A DNA stretch of 64,000 nt from Lysobacterales bacterium (GTDB lineage Bacteria; Pseudomonadota; Gammaproteobacteria; Xanthomonadales; Xanthomonadaceae). Made by a program: the position numbers and the translations under genes. This document shows positions 35,586 to 44,800 of the stretch, piece by piece. The stretch covers positions 1,738,501 through 1,802,500 of the forward strand of contig JADKCY010000002.1 in assembly GCA_016718605.1 (NCBI GenBank). Reading direction: 5' to 3'. The notes under the pieces are model-generated. The model searched no databases. It was not told the origin of the DNA and saw nothing but the letters and a program-made list of their open reading frames with translations. Within the stretch, counting starts at the first letter, position 1. The number at the start of each line of letters is the position of its first letter.

Positions 35586-36518
35586 ATGAGTCATCCTGAC
35601 GCCATCTGGTACTACGTCGATGCCCAAGGGCAACAACAAGGACCGGTGACCTCGCCGATCATTGCGGGGCAATTTCGACTTGGCCGACTGACGGCTACGT
35701 CCTTGGTGTGGCGTGAGGGATTGGCAACCTGGGTCGCGTTGGACGACGTCCGCGGTGAGCTCGGCATTGCCAAAGTCTCGCCGATTACCGCAACCCCACC
35801 CGTTGCGCCCGTCACGCCCCCAACAGCGCCATCGGCATTGGATCCCAGATCCGCGGATCAATCGACCCCAGCACCCATGCAGGGTGCGCTGGGCGACATC
35901 GATCGCCAAGATATCGTCTATGCCGGTTTCTTGCGGCGGTGGGCGGCCTTGTTCATCGATTCGATCATTCTCAGCGTGGTCTTTTACGCTTTGTCGATGG
36001 TGTTCGGTATGGCGGCTGTATTCGGCAGTGCTGGACTTGATGTGATGAGTCCGGATACCGGCAGCGCAGCACTGAACAGCATGCTGGGTATGCTCTACCT
36101 GTTCTATTTCCTGATGGCCGGCACTTATTACAGCCTGTTGGAGAGCTCATCCAATCAAGCCACGGTGGGCAAGATGGCGCTGGGCATCAAGGTTACCGAT
36201 CGTCATGGGCAGCGCCTGAGTTTTGCTCACGCTCTGGGTCGATGGGCAGCGGCGTCAATTTCCTATCTGACGTTCTATATCGGCTTCTTTCTTGCGGGCT
36301 GGACCGAGCGCAAGCAGGCATTGCACGACTTCGTTGCCGGAACTCTGGTCGTCGATCGCTGGGCCTTTACTGATCATCCTGAAAAGCAGCAACGTCAATT
36401 GCATGGCTGTGCGGTGGCGTTTCTGGTGGTGATTGCGCTGTTGATCGTCATTTCGGTGATCGGCATCGTCGCTGCGATCGCCATTCCGGCCTACGAAGGA
36501 TACGTGCAACGTATGTAG
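35586..36518 (+). CDS. GYF_2-RDD family membrane protein with pilin-like C-terminal helix
   Basis: A 310-residue inner-membrane protein. Residues 7-55 form a GYF_2/DUF4339-type domain (WYYVDAQGQQQGPV; LVWREGLATWVAL). A Pro/Thr-rich linker (about 60-100) leads to an RDD domain (about 112-260) with the family Arg-Asp-Asp-like set in YAGFLRRWAALFIDSIIL, TVGKMALGIKVTDRHGQRLS and HDFVAGTLVVDR. A last helix ends in VIGIVAAIAIPAYEGYVQRM, which resembles the start of a type IV pilin after its cleavage site. The gene follows smg by 64 bases. RDD proteins may transport ions, but the substrate is unknown. Confidence 0.88.
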   Translation: MSHPDAIWYYVDAQGQQQGPVTSPIIAGQFRLGRLTATSLVWREGLATWVALDDVRGELGIAKVSPITATPPVAPVTPPTAPSALDPRSADQSTPAPMQGALGDIDRQDIVYAGFLRRWAALFIDSIILSVVFYALSMVFGMAAVFGSAGLDVMSPDTGSAALNSMLGMLYLFYFLMAGTYYSLLESSSNQATVGKMALGIKVTDRHGQRLSFAHALGRWAAASISYLTFYIGFFLAGWTERKQALHDFVAGTLVVDRWAFTDHPEKQQRQLHGCAVAFLVVIALLIVISVIGIVAAIAIPAYEGYVQRM

Positions 36519-36734
36519 AGTCATCGGACGGTGTTCGATGCGCGGACAGCAATTTCGCACGCGACGCTTGACAGTTCGCGTCAGCTTGTGCCGACACTGA
36601 AATAGGGCCGACCCTGAATCGCTTGCCTTGTGGTTCGGATTTGACGGCATTGACCCGCTGGATTGGCTTTGTCGGCCCTCCTGTTTTTCTCATCAACGTT
36701 TTGTGCGCCCTTGCATCGTGGCGTCTGGATTGAA

Positions 36735-39236
36735 ATGGCAAAGAATCTGCTCATCGTCGAATCGCCTGCCAAGGCGAAAACCATCAACAAATACCTTGGC
36801 AAAGATTTTCAGGTGCTCGCCTCTTATGGCCACGTTCGGGATCTGGTGCCGAAAGAAGGCGCGGTCGACCCTGAGCAGGACTTCGCCATGCGCTACGAGT
36901 TGATCGAGCGCAACGAAAAGCATGTGGATGCGATCGCCAAGGCGGCCAAGAGTGCAGAAGCAGTGTTTCTCGCGACCGACCCCGACCGCGAAGGGGAGGC
37001 GATTTCCTGGCATATCGCCGAGATTCTGCGCGAACGTGGATTGCTGAAAGGCAAGGCGGTCAATCGCGTGGTATTCACCGAGATCACGCCACGCGCGATC
37101 AAGGAAGCGATGGCCAAGCCACGCGCGGTGGCGGGCGATCTGGTCAACGCCCAGCAGGCCCGCCGCGCACTGGACTATCTGGTGGGCTTCAATCTGTCGC
37201 CAGTGCTGTGGCGCAAGGTGCAGCGTGGACTGTCGGCAGGCCGCGTGCAAAGTCCGGCTTTACGCATGATCGCCGAGCGCGAAGAAGAAATCGAAGCCTT
37301 CGTGCCACGCGAGTACTGGAGTGCCGAGGCGCAGTTGGCGCATGCCACCACGCCCTTCAACGCCAAGCTGATCAAACTTGACGGCAAGAAGTTCGAGCAA
37401 TTCACTGTCACCAACGCCTCCGATGCGGAAGCCGCGCGTGGGCGACTGGTCAAGGCAGCGGGGGATGCACTGCATGTCTCGGACGTGCAAAGCCGTGAGC
37501 GCAAGCGACGCCCAGCACCGCCATTCATTACCTCGACCTTGCAGCAGGAGGCGGCCCGCAAGCTTGGCTTTACCACCAGTCGTACCATGCGAGTCGCGCA
37601 GAAGCTTTACGAAGGCGTGACTCTCGGCGACGAGGGTACGGTTGGTTTGATCAGCTACATGCGAACCGACTCCACCCACCTTTCGCATGAAGCGGTTGCC
37701 GAATTGCGCGAAGTCATCGCGCGGGAGTTTGGTGCACACGCCTTGCCCGCAGCGGCCAACGAATACCGCACCAAATCCAAGAACGCGCAAGAAGCCCATG
37801 AGGCCATTCGTCCGACCTCGGCAAAGCTGAGTCCGCGCTCAGTGACCGCGTTCCTCAATGCCGACGAAGCCAAGCTGTACGAGTTGATCTGGAAGCGGAC
37901 CGTGGCCTGCCAGATGATTCCCGCGACCCTCAACACTGTTTCCGTGGATCTCGCGGCTGGGCGCGAGCACAGCTTCCGCGCGAGTGGTACGACAGTGGTC
38001 GATCCGGGCTTTCTTGCGGTCTACGAAGAAGGTACCGATCAAAAATCCGAAGATGCCGAAGACGAGGGTCGCAAGCTGCCGCTGATGAAAGCAGGCGACG
38101 TGGTGCCGTTGTCTGCCATCGTGATCGACCAGCATTTCACCGAGCCACCGCCGCGCTTTTCCGAAGCGAGTCTGGTCAAGGCCTTGGAGGAGTTCGGGAT
38201 TGGCCGGCCGTCCACCTACGCGAGCATCATCCAGACGCTGCAATCGCGCGAGTACGTGGTGCTCGACAATCGTCGTTTCCGCCCCAGTGATGTGGGTCGT
38301 GCCGTAGCAAAGTTCCTCTCCGGCCACTTCACGCAGTATGTGGACTACGACTTCACCGCCAAGCTCGAAGACGAGCTGGACGCGGTCAGTCGTGGCGAAG
38401 AAGACTGGGTGCCCTTGATGCATCGTTTCTGGAAGCCCTTCAAGGCGCTGGTCAGCGAGAAGATCGAATCGGTCGACAAGAGCGAAGCCACGGGCGCACG
38501 CGTGTTGGGTATCGATCCTAAGACGGGACTGGAAGTCAGCGTGCGGCTTGGGCGCTTTGGCCCGTACGCGGCGATTGGCAACAAGGATGATGTCGACAAG
38601 CCGAAGTTTGCATCGCTACGGGCTGGCCAGAGCATGCATACGATCACGCTGGAGCAGGCGCTGGATCTCTACCGCCTGCCGCGCACTTTGGGCGACTACG
38701 AAGGTGCCGAGATCAGCATCGGCGTAGGCCGCTTTGGGCCGTTCGTCAAACATGCCAGCAGCTATACCTCGCTTAAGGTCAGTGATGACCCGTATGAGAT
38801 CGATCTCGCCCGAGCGATTGAACTCATCGAGGAAAAGCGCCAGGCCGCTGCCAATCGCTTGATCAAGAACTTCGACGGCACCGAGATTGAAATCGTCAAC
38901 GGTCGCTTCGGGCCATATATCACCGACGGCAAGAAGAACGGCAAGATTCCCAAAGGCACCGAGCCCAGCACACTGACGCTGGCCGCGTGTCAGGAAATTC
39001 TCGCTGCCGCGCCCGAGCGTGGCGCCAAGCGTGGCGCGTTTGGCAAGAAATCGGCTGCTCGAAAAGAGGGCGCGCCTGCAAAAAAAGTGGCAGCGCCAAA
39101 GACAGCGACCAAAAAAGCACCCGCCAAGAAATCGGTGGCCAAGAAAGCCACCGCAAAAAAGGCGGTTGCCAAAACAGTTGCGAAAAAAACCAGCGCGACT
39201 CGCAAGGCACCCGCAGACGACGCCCCGCCATTCTAG
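36735..39236 (+). CDS. topA: DNA topoisomerase I (type IA)
   Basis: An 833-residue enzyme that relaxes negative supercoils through a 5'-phosphotyrosine link. The ATG at 36735 opens KNLLIVESPAKAKTINKYLG. The Toprim domain has the DxDxE-type metal site in ATDPDREGEAISWH. The catalytic Tyr is in GLISYMRTDST. Instead of the Cys4 zinc ribbons of E. coli TopA, the C-terminal part has Toprim_Crpt repeats (RLGRFGPYAAIG; GVGRFGPFVKH; NGRFGPYITDG), then a tail of about 60 residues of Lys and Ala (AKKSVAKKATAKK) resembling that of actinobacterial TopA. No Cys pairs are seen after residue 600. The length is close to the family norm. Confidence 0.97.
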   Translation: MAKNLLIVESPAKAKTINKYLGKDFQVLASYGHVRDLVPKEGAVDPEQDFAMRYELIERNEKHVDAIAKAAKSAEAVFLATDPDREGEAISWHIAEILRERGLLKGKAVNRVVFTEITPRAIKEAMAKPRAVAGDLVNAQQARRALDYLVGFNLSPVLWRKVQRGLSAGRVQSPALRMIAEREEEIEAFVPREYWSAEAQLAHATTPFNAKLIKLDGKKFEQFTVTNASDAEAARGRLVKAAGDALHVSDVQSRERKRRPAPPFITSTLQQEAARKLGFTTSRTMRVAQKLYEGVTLGDEGTVGLISYMRTDSTHLSHEAVAELREVIAREFGAHALPAAANEYRTKSKNAQEAHEAIRPTSAKLSPRSVTAFLNADEAKLYELIWKRTVACQMIPATLNTVSVDLAAGREHSFRASGTTVVDPGFLAVYEEGTDQKSEDAEDEGRKLPLMKAGDVVPLSAIVIDQHFTEPPPRFSEASLVKALEEFGIGRPSTYASIIQTLQSREYVVLDNRRFRPSDVGRAVAKFLSGHFTQYVDYDFTAKLEDELDAVSRGEEDWVPLMHRFWKPFKALVSEKIESVDKSEATGARVLGIDPKTGLEVSVRLGRFGPYAAIGNKDDVDKPKFASLRAGQSMHTITLEQALDLYRLPRTLGDYEGAEISIGVGRFGPFVKHASSYTSLKVSDDPYEIDLARAIELIEEKRQAAANRLIKNFDGTEIEIVNGRFGPYITDGKKNGKIPKGTEPSTLTLAACQEILAAAPERGAKRGAFGKKSAARKEGAPAKKVAAPKTATKKAPAKKSVAKKATAKKAVAKTVAKKTSATRKAPADDAPPF

Positions 39237-39630
39237 GTGTGGCGGGCCTCGGGTCACCGGCGGCAAATCACCCCAAGTGGTCCAGTCTTCGTCGTACGCG
39301 TGACCCATGTCACCGCGACGGGTGTGCCACGGCGACCAACAGTGGTCGCGCCGGGGCGACTTTCGGCTATCGGAGCCTAACCTCCGGCAGGCTCTGGCTG
39401 CAGGTGGCGACGTCGCGCGCTGGGCCTGCGCGACGCCGCGCTGGCAACCTTCGGTACGGCGCAACAATGCCTTTCCGATCAGCCGTTGAGCCTGCGACAC
39501 GAATTCGGTGGCGTTCTGGCACCCGCCGCCCATCGTTTCAGGCATGTCGAGGTCACCGACCGCAGCATTGACTTGGCACTGCTGATAGCATCGCGATTTG
39601 CAAAATATCTTGTCCGTGAAGGAGTGCGTT
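39237..39630. other. intergenic region after topA
   Basis: About 390 bases with no convincing gene. Several short frames cross it but none has a ribosome-binding site or recognisable product. A short inverted repeat GCGACCA/TGGTCGC lies near 39335-39350. AAGGAG at 39619-39624 serves the next gene. The promoter for that gene must also be here. Confidence 0.5.
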
Positions 39631-41343
39631 ATGCGTCAAGGGTTGCTATCGCTGGCATGCGCCGGTGCGCTGGTCCTGTCGTTGGGTGGCTGCGGCAAAG
39701 AGGAGGCGGTCGCCTCAGGGCCGCTGGCCTATGTCCCCGCAGACACGCCCTACGTTTTTGCGAACCTCGAACCAATCTCCGAACAACGCGCCCAAGAGTG
39801 GCTTGGCATGCTTGCCGAATTGCCGCGGCTTTACGTCCTGCAACTGCAGCAGGTCCGTACCGCCTTGACGCGGTCAGGCGAGGCGGATGCGGTCCTGTTG
39901 GGAGCGCTCGATGGCCTGCAGGCGGAGATCGAAGGCAAATCATTCGAGCAGATCCTGCAGGGATTCGGCTACAGCATGCAGACCCGCATTGCGGTGTACG
40001 GGCTGGATCTGGTTCCCGTCATGCGCGCCGAATTGGCGGATCCCTCAGCGACCCGTGCGGCGATCGCGCGCATTGAAGCCAAGGCCGGGCAGCCTCTGCC
40101 AACCGGCAAACTCGGCGATCTCAGCTACTGGCAGCTGGCGCCGAAGGACGCTCCGCTCATGGGCGTGATGGCCATCATCGACAACCACCTAGTGTTGTCG
40201 ATTGCGCCGGCGAAGGCAGATGAGGCGTTGTTGAAGCAGATCTTTGGTATGACCCCGCCTGCCGAGTCGATGCTCGTTTCGGAAGGACTGAGCAAGTTGA
40301 ACGCGCAATATGGCTATTTGCCGTTTGGCAGTGGCTACTTCGACCTGCAGCGCGCCTGGCAGTTGGTCGCACAGCCGACCACGCCGCTGCAAGCGGCCTT
40401 CATGCAGTCGCTGGAAGTAACGCCACCTGCACTTGATGCAGCGTGCACGCAGGAAATGGACGCATTGGCGAAAGCCTGGCCACGCAGCAGTTTCGGTTAC
40501 ACGCGGTTGGATCCGGGCGTTGTGGATATGCGCTGGGTCACCGAAGCCCCGGCGGCAGTGCTGTCCGATCTGCGAACCCTGCGGGCACCCACCCCTGGCC
40601 TTGCCGCTGCAGACGAGGCGCTGTTCAATATGAGTTTCGCACTCAAATTGGATGCGCTCCCACCTCTGGCCAACAAGTGGGCCGACGCGGTTGCAGCGAC
40701 GCCATGGCAGTGTGAATTTCTGCAGCCGATGAATCAGGCATTCGCGGATGCGCGCAGCGCTGCCGCCAACCCGGGCATCTATGCCGTCGCTCCGGTGATG
40801 CAGAGCATCAACGTGCTGTTGACCCATTTCAAACCGGCACCTGATATGGCCCAGCCAGAGTTCAAAGGCAAGCTGTTGATTGGCTCGCCCAGTCCTGCGG
40901 CATTGGTGTCGATGTTGAAGGCCTATGTGCCGGGCATGGCGACACTCGAAGTGCCTGTGGATGGCAGCGCGACCGCGTTACCCGCAATTCCTGAAATGCC
41001 CATCGCGCTACCCATGTTCGCCGCGCAAACTGGCAACGTGTTCGGCATCGCTGTGGGCGAAGGCGAAGACGCTGCACTTGGCGCCGCGATGCAAATGGAT
41101 TCCGCAACACAGCCGCTGATGACCATGGCCTACGATGGCGCGCTGTATGGCGAGTTGCTTGGGATGATGGAACCGATGTTGCTGGCCATGGGCGACACGC
41201 CCGAAGCCAAGGAATCCGCAGAGATGCTGAAGATCAGCCGCGAGTTGTACGCCAAGATGTTCGGGCGTTTGGCGATGCGAGTGGAAGTCACCGAGCAGGG
41301 CATCGAATTGATGCAGCGCATGGAGATGCCGAAGGCACCGTGA
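39631..41343 (+). CDS. large lipoprotein of unknown function
   Basis: A 570-residue predicted lipoprotein. The ATG at 39631 has AAGGAG six bases upstream and opens a lipoprotein signal peptide with the lipobox LGGC at residues 19-22 (ALVLSLGGCGKEE). The mature N-terminus (PLAYVPADTPYVFANLEPI) and the internal repeated (T/Y)xxVYGLDLVPV-type strands resemble DUF3352-like proteins, where a pair of similar halves is common, but I cannot be sure of the family. The C-terminal region has many Met (MEPMLLAMGDTPEAKESAEM). No catalytic motif was found. Location: inner or outer membrane facing the periplasm. Confidence 0.8.
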   Translation: MRQGLLSLACAGALVLSLGGCGKEEAVASGPLAYVPADTPYVFANLEPISEQRAQEWLGMLAELPRLYVLQLQQVRTALTRSGEADAVLLGALDGLQAEIEGKSFEQILQGFGYSMQTRIAVYGLDLVPVMRAELADPSATRAAIARIEAKAGQPLPTGKLGDLSYWQLAPKDAPLMGVMAIIDNHLVLSIAPAKADEALLKQIFGMTPPAESMLVSEGLSKLNAQYGYLPFGSGYFDLQRAWQLVAQPTTPLQAAFMQSLEVTPPALDAACTQEMDALAKAWPRSSFGYTRLDPGVVDMRWVTEAPAAVLSDLRTLRAPTPGLAAADEALFNMSFALKLDALPPLANKWADAVAATPWQCEFLQPMNQAFADARSAAANPGIYAVAPVMQSINVLLTHFKPAPDMAQPEFKGKLLIGSPSPAALVSMLKAYVPGMATLEVPVDGSATALPAIPEMPIALPMFAAQTGNVFGIAVGEGEDAALGAAMQMDSATQPLMTMAYDGALYGELLGMMEPMLLAMGDTPEAKESAEMLKISRELYAKMFGRLAMRVEVTEQGIELMQRMEMPKAP

Positions 41344-41353
41344 TGGGCACTGG

Positions 41354-41381
41354 CTGGCGCGCACCAGGATGGGCGCGCCAG
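41354..41381 (+). terminator. hairpin after the lipoprotein gene
   Basis: A perfect 9-bp stem CTGGCGCGC/GCGCGCCAG with a 10-nt loop starts 11 bases after the stop and is followed by TCCTT. It is a probable terminator with a weak U-tract. Confidence 0.5.
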
Positions 41382-41872
41382 TCCTTCACCCACACGAAGG
41401 GTTCTATTCGAGACTAAGGACTCCGTTGGGACGGTCAGCGTCTGACGAACTGTCCGCCTTGGAGAGCGGAGGTGTGTAGAGGCTGTGCGAAGGCCACGGC
41501 GCAGCGCACTCTGTGATCTCGCAACGTCGAACCAAGCGATTGCGCCAGCACTGCGCTCACCGTCGTCGCCAACCACATCCACGCCCTGATCCTGTCTGGG
41601 TGTGGTTCCTTGCAACGCGGGCGTGTTGCGGTAGGTGTGACCTGCACCGGAATGGCTGTTTGCGAACGACGCTGATCACCACCAAGTGCGTGACCTCAGG
41701 CACGGGCTGGCATCATCTGGCTTTTCATCGAATGACATGTGGACCACGCATTCTGGCGAATAGCGACCTGAGGTTCCTTGACGTCGTTGACGAGAGGTTT
41801 TCCGTTTCTGCAGCAATTTTCCATCAGCAGAGCCTGGGCATTCGTTGCGCTCGGTGCACCGGACGCTTCGAC
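41382..41872. other. intergenic region between convergent genes
   Basis: About 490 bases between the lipoprotein gene and the convergent CheB-CheR-GGDEF-EAL gene. I see no gene, RNA or repeat that I can support. Open frames here have poor codon use and no homology that I recognise. Confidence 0.5.
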
Positions 41873-44800
41873 CTAGGGTCGCGTGCCGGCCAAATTGCTG
41901 AATTCGGCCATACAAACGGCTTTGCCGAACAAATTGCCCTGCGCGTAGGTGCAGCCGTTGCTGCGGAGGAAGGCCAGTTGCTCGGGAGTCTCCACGCCTT
42001 CGGCAACCGTTTCCAAACCAAAAGCGTTTGCCATCTGCAGCATGGCGCGAATCATCGACGCATCGGCGGGGTCTGATGCAATGTCGCGAATGAAGGATCG
42101 ATCGATCTTGATGATGTCGACTGGCATGCGTTTCAAATAGCTAAGGGACGAATAGCCGGTGCCAAAGTCGTCGATAGCGATCCGGCAACCATCCAGTTGC
42201 AGTTTGCGCAAAAATTCGATGTATTCGCGGTTGTCGGACAGCTTCAGGCTCTCGGTGATTTCCACCGTCAGTTGTCGCTTCGCAGCCAGACTGCTTTCGC
42301 GCAGGCGCAGCAAAATCTGTTCGATCTGGTCGCGTGCCACGAAGAGGGCAGACGACAGATTGAAGGACAGTACTGGATCGTTACCGGCCAACTGGCTCCA
42401 TGTCTCCCAGTCCGCGATGCCCTGCTCCAATGCCCACGTGGTCAGTTTGCCGATCAGGCCATTCTGCTCGGCGACGGGAATGAAGATGTCGGGTGGAATG
42501 TATCCCTTGACTGGATGTTTCCAACGCAACAGGGCTTCCGCGCCAACGATAGCCTGCGTCTCTATCCGGATGATCGGCTGGTAATGCAGTTCCATGTGAT
42601 TCTGGCGGATGGCGAGGGCCAATTCGCTGTCGATCCAGTGGCGCCGGTTGGCCTCGTCCTGCATCTTCTGGGTGAAGAAGCAGTAGTTGTTGCGGCCGCT
42701 TTTCTTCGCCTCGTACATGGCGCTGTCGGCATTTTTGAGCAGTGTCTCGACCGAATCGCCATCCATGGGGTAAACCGTGACCCCAATGCTGGCGGCCGTC
42801 TGCAGCGTGCGCTCCGCCACAACCAGTGGACGGCTGACCGAGGCAAGGATCTTGTTGGCGATGGGAATGATGTCATCGGCCGTGGCAATGTCATTCAGCA
42901 ACACGATGAACTCGTCACCGCCCATGCGTCCGACCGAATCGCATTCTCGGACGGCGTCGCGAATCCGGTGTGCCACTCGGATCAGCAATTCATCGCCGGC
43001 CGCGTGTCCCAGAGCGTCGTTGACCGCTTTGAAATGGTCGAGGTCCATGAACAAGACAGCAAACAGGCGACCTCCGCGCCGGCTTGCCGACAGCATTTGC
43101 CCCAAGCGATCCATGATCAGGTTGCGATTCGGTAGGCCGGTCAGGCTGTCGATGGAGGCTTGGCGCTCGATCGTCTCCTTGGCCATTTTGGCTTCAGTGA
43201 TATCGCTGAACACCGCGATGTGGCGGTTCACATTGCCGTTCTCATCCTTCAGAACATTGATGGACAACCACTCGGTATACAGATCACCGTTCTTGCGGCG
43301 ATTCTGGATCTCGCCCGACCAGTGTCCCGTGGTCATCAGGCTTGTCCACATCTGTTTGTAGAAGTCCTGCGACTGCTTGCCGGAACTGAGGAAGCGCGGA
43401 TTCTTGCCCATGACCTCGTCGGGACCAAAGCCGGTAATCGTCGTAAATGCGGGGTTGACCGAAATGATCTGGTTGGCAGCATCGGTAACCAGCGTCGCTT
43501 CCGAGGCGTGTTCGAACACCGAAGCCGATAGGCGCAGTTTCTCCTCAATCTGCTTCCGTTTGGTGATGTCGGTGATGCTGATGACGACGCCACCCGGTGC
43601 CTTTCGGTTGGCGTCGTGGTACGGCGTCAGGCGCACCAGAAAGAACCGATTGTCTTCGTGGCGGAATTCGAACTCCTCCACGCGAGCGCGCTTGATGACG
43701 CTGCCCACGTGCGACAGCAATTGCGGCAAGTGCGCGTGGGTCGAGACCGTCGTCAGGTTGGGTCGGGTCAGTGGGGGAATATCGAAGAACTCCAGCGCCA
43801 CCTGATTGAAGCGGGTGACGGTCAGGTTGCGATCCACGACGATGAGTCCCTTGTAGAGACTGTTGAGAATGTTGGACAGGTCGGTGTTGGCATCACCCAG
43901 TTCGGCGGTACGCGTGCCCAGTTCGTCGTTGACGGTGATCAGTTCCTCATTAGAGGACTGCAACTCCTCGTTGGCGGTTTCCAGCTCTTCGTTCGATGCC
44001 TGCAATTCCTCGTTGGCTGCCTGAGCTTCCTCATTGAGCGATTGCAGTTCTTCGTTGGCAGTCTCCAGCTCCTCGATCACCGTCTGCAGGTTCTCGCGAT
44101 TCAGCACGATCTCGCGTTCGAGCTCTGCCACGCGATCGGCGTCACCCGCACTCCCGGCGCTGGCAGTGGCAGCCGTGACCTTGTCTTTGACTCGCTCGAA
44201 GCACACCAGCAGCAAGTCGGGATCGCCCGGGCCGGATTGCCCGGCGGAATGCACAGCCAGGCGGTAGTAGTGCTTCTTGCCGCCCTCAATAAGTTCCACT
44301 GGGTTACAAACTGTGCTTTGTTTGTTGCGCATCACGCGATGGCCGAACGCCCTCAGTTCGGCCCGAAACACCGGCTTGATCAGGGTAAAGGCGTTGAAGT
44401 CGGCTTTGCCCTTGCGCACGGTGAGGAAGGGACTGCAATCACCGAACAGCTCCAGTATTTCGCCACTCTCGGTCATCAGAAGGCTGGCTGGTGCATAGAG
44501 CTCAAACAGCTTTTCATGGGCGGGCGTCGTGTTTGGCGGCGCGGGGTGCTTATCGGGTCCCGCGACGTCGGCAATCCGCTCGAAAACGGGGCGTGTGCGC
44601 GTGAAGCCGGTCATGATCGGCGAGGCCACGGGTCGCTTCAGGTAGACCTTGTTCTTGCGATCGTGCTCGACGAACAACTTGCCGAGCCGGCCGATAGATT
44701 CCGACTTGCCTAGGAACATCACGCCGTGGTCGCGCAGTGCGTAGTGAAAGATCTTGATGACCCGATCTTGCAGTTCCGGCTTGAAGTAGATCAGCAGGTT

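Noticed and set aside
39335..39350. A short inverted repeat GCGACCA/TGGTCGC after topA.
   Set aside because: It is only 7 bp, about 100 bases from the stop and lacks a T-run, so it is not called a terminator.
38616..39545. A 309-codon open frame on the minus strand across the end of topA.
   Set aside because: Its Arg/Phe/Cys-rich stretch mirrors the Lys/Ala tail of TopA. No start signal or domain.
41513..42076. A 187-codon open frame on the plus strand in and beyond the intergenic region.
   Set aside because: Its second half is antisense to the EAL domain and its first half has poor composition and no ribosome-binding site.
43920..44100. Short repeated DNA units that could suggest a repeat array.
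   Set aside because: They encode the heptad-like E-E-L-Q-x-x-N coiled coil of the signalling protein. Units are imperfect and in frame, with no spacers, so this is not a CRISPR or satellite.
43616..44713. A 365-codon open frame on the plus strand.
   Set aside because: It is the antisense of the PAS/coiled-coil part of the CheB-CheR-GGDEF-EAL gene; its Leu/Val/Gly repeats mirror the E-E-L-Q-x-N repeats.
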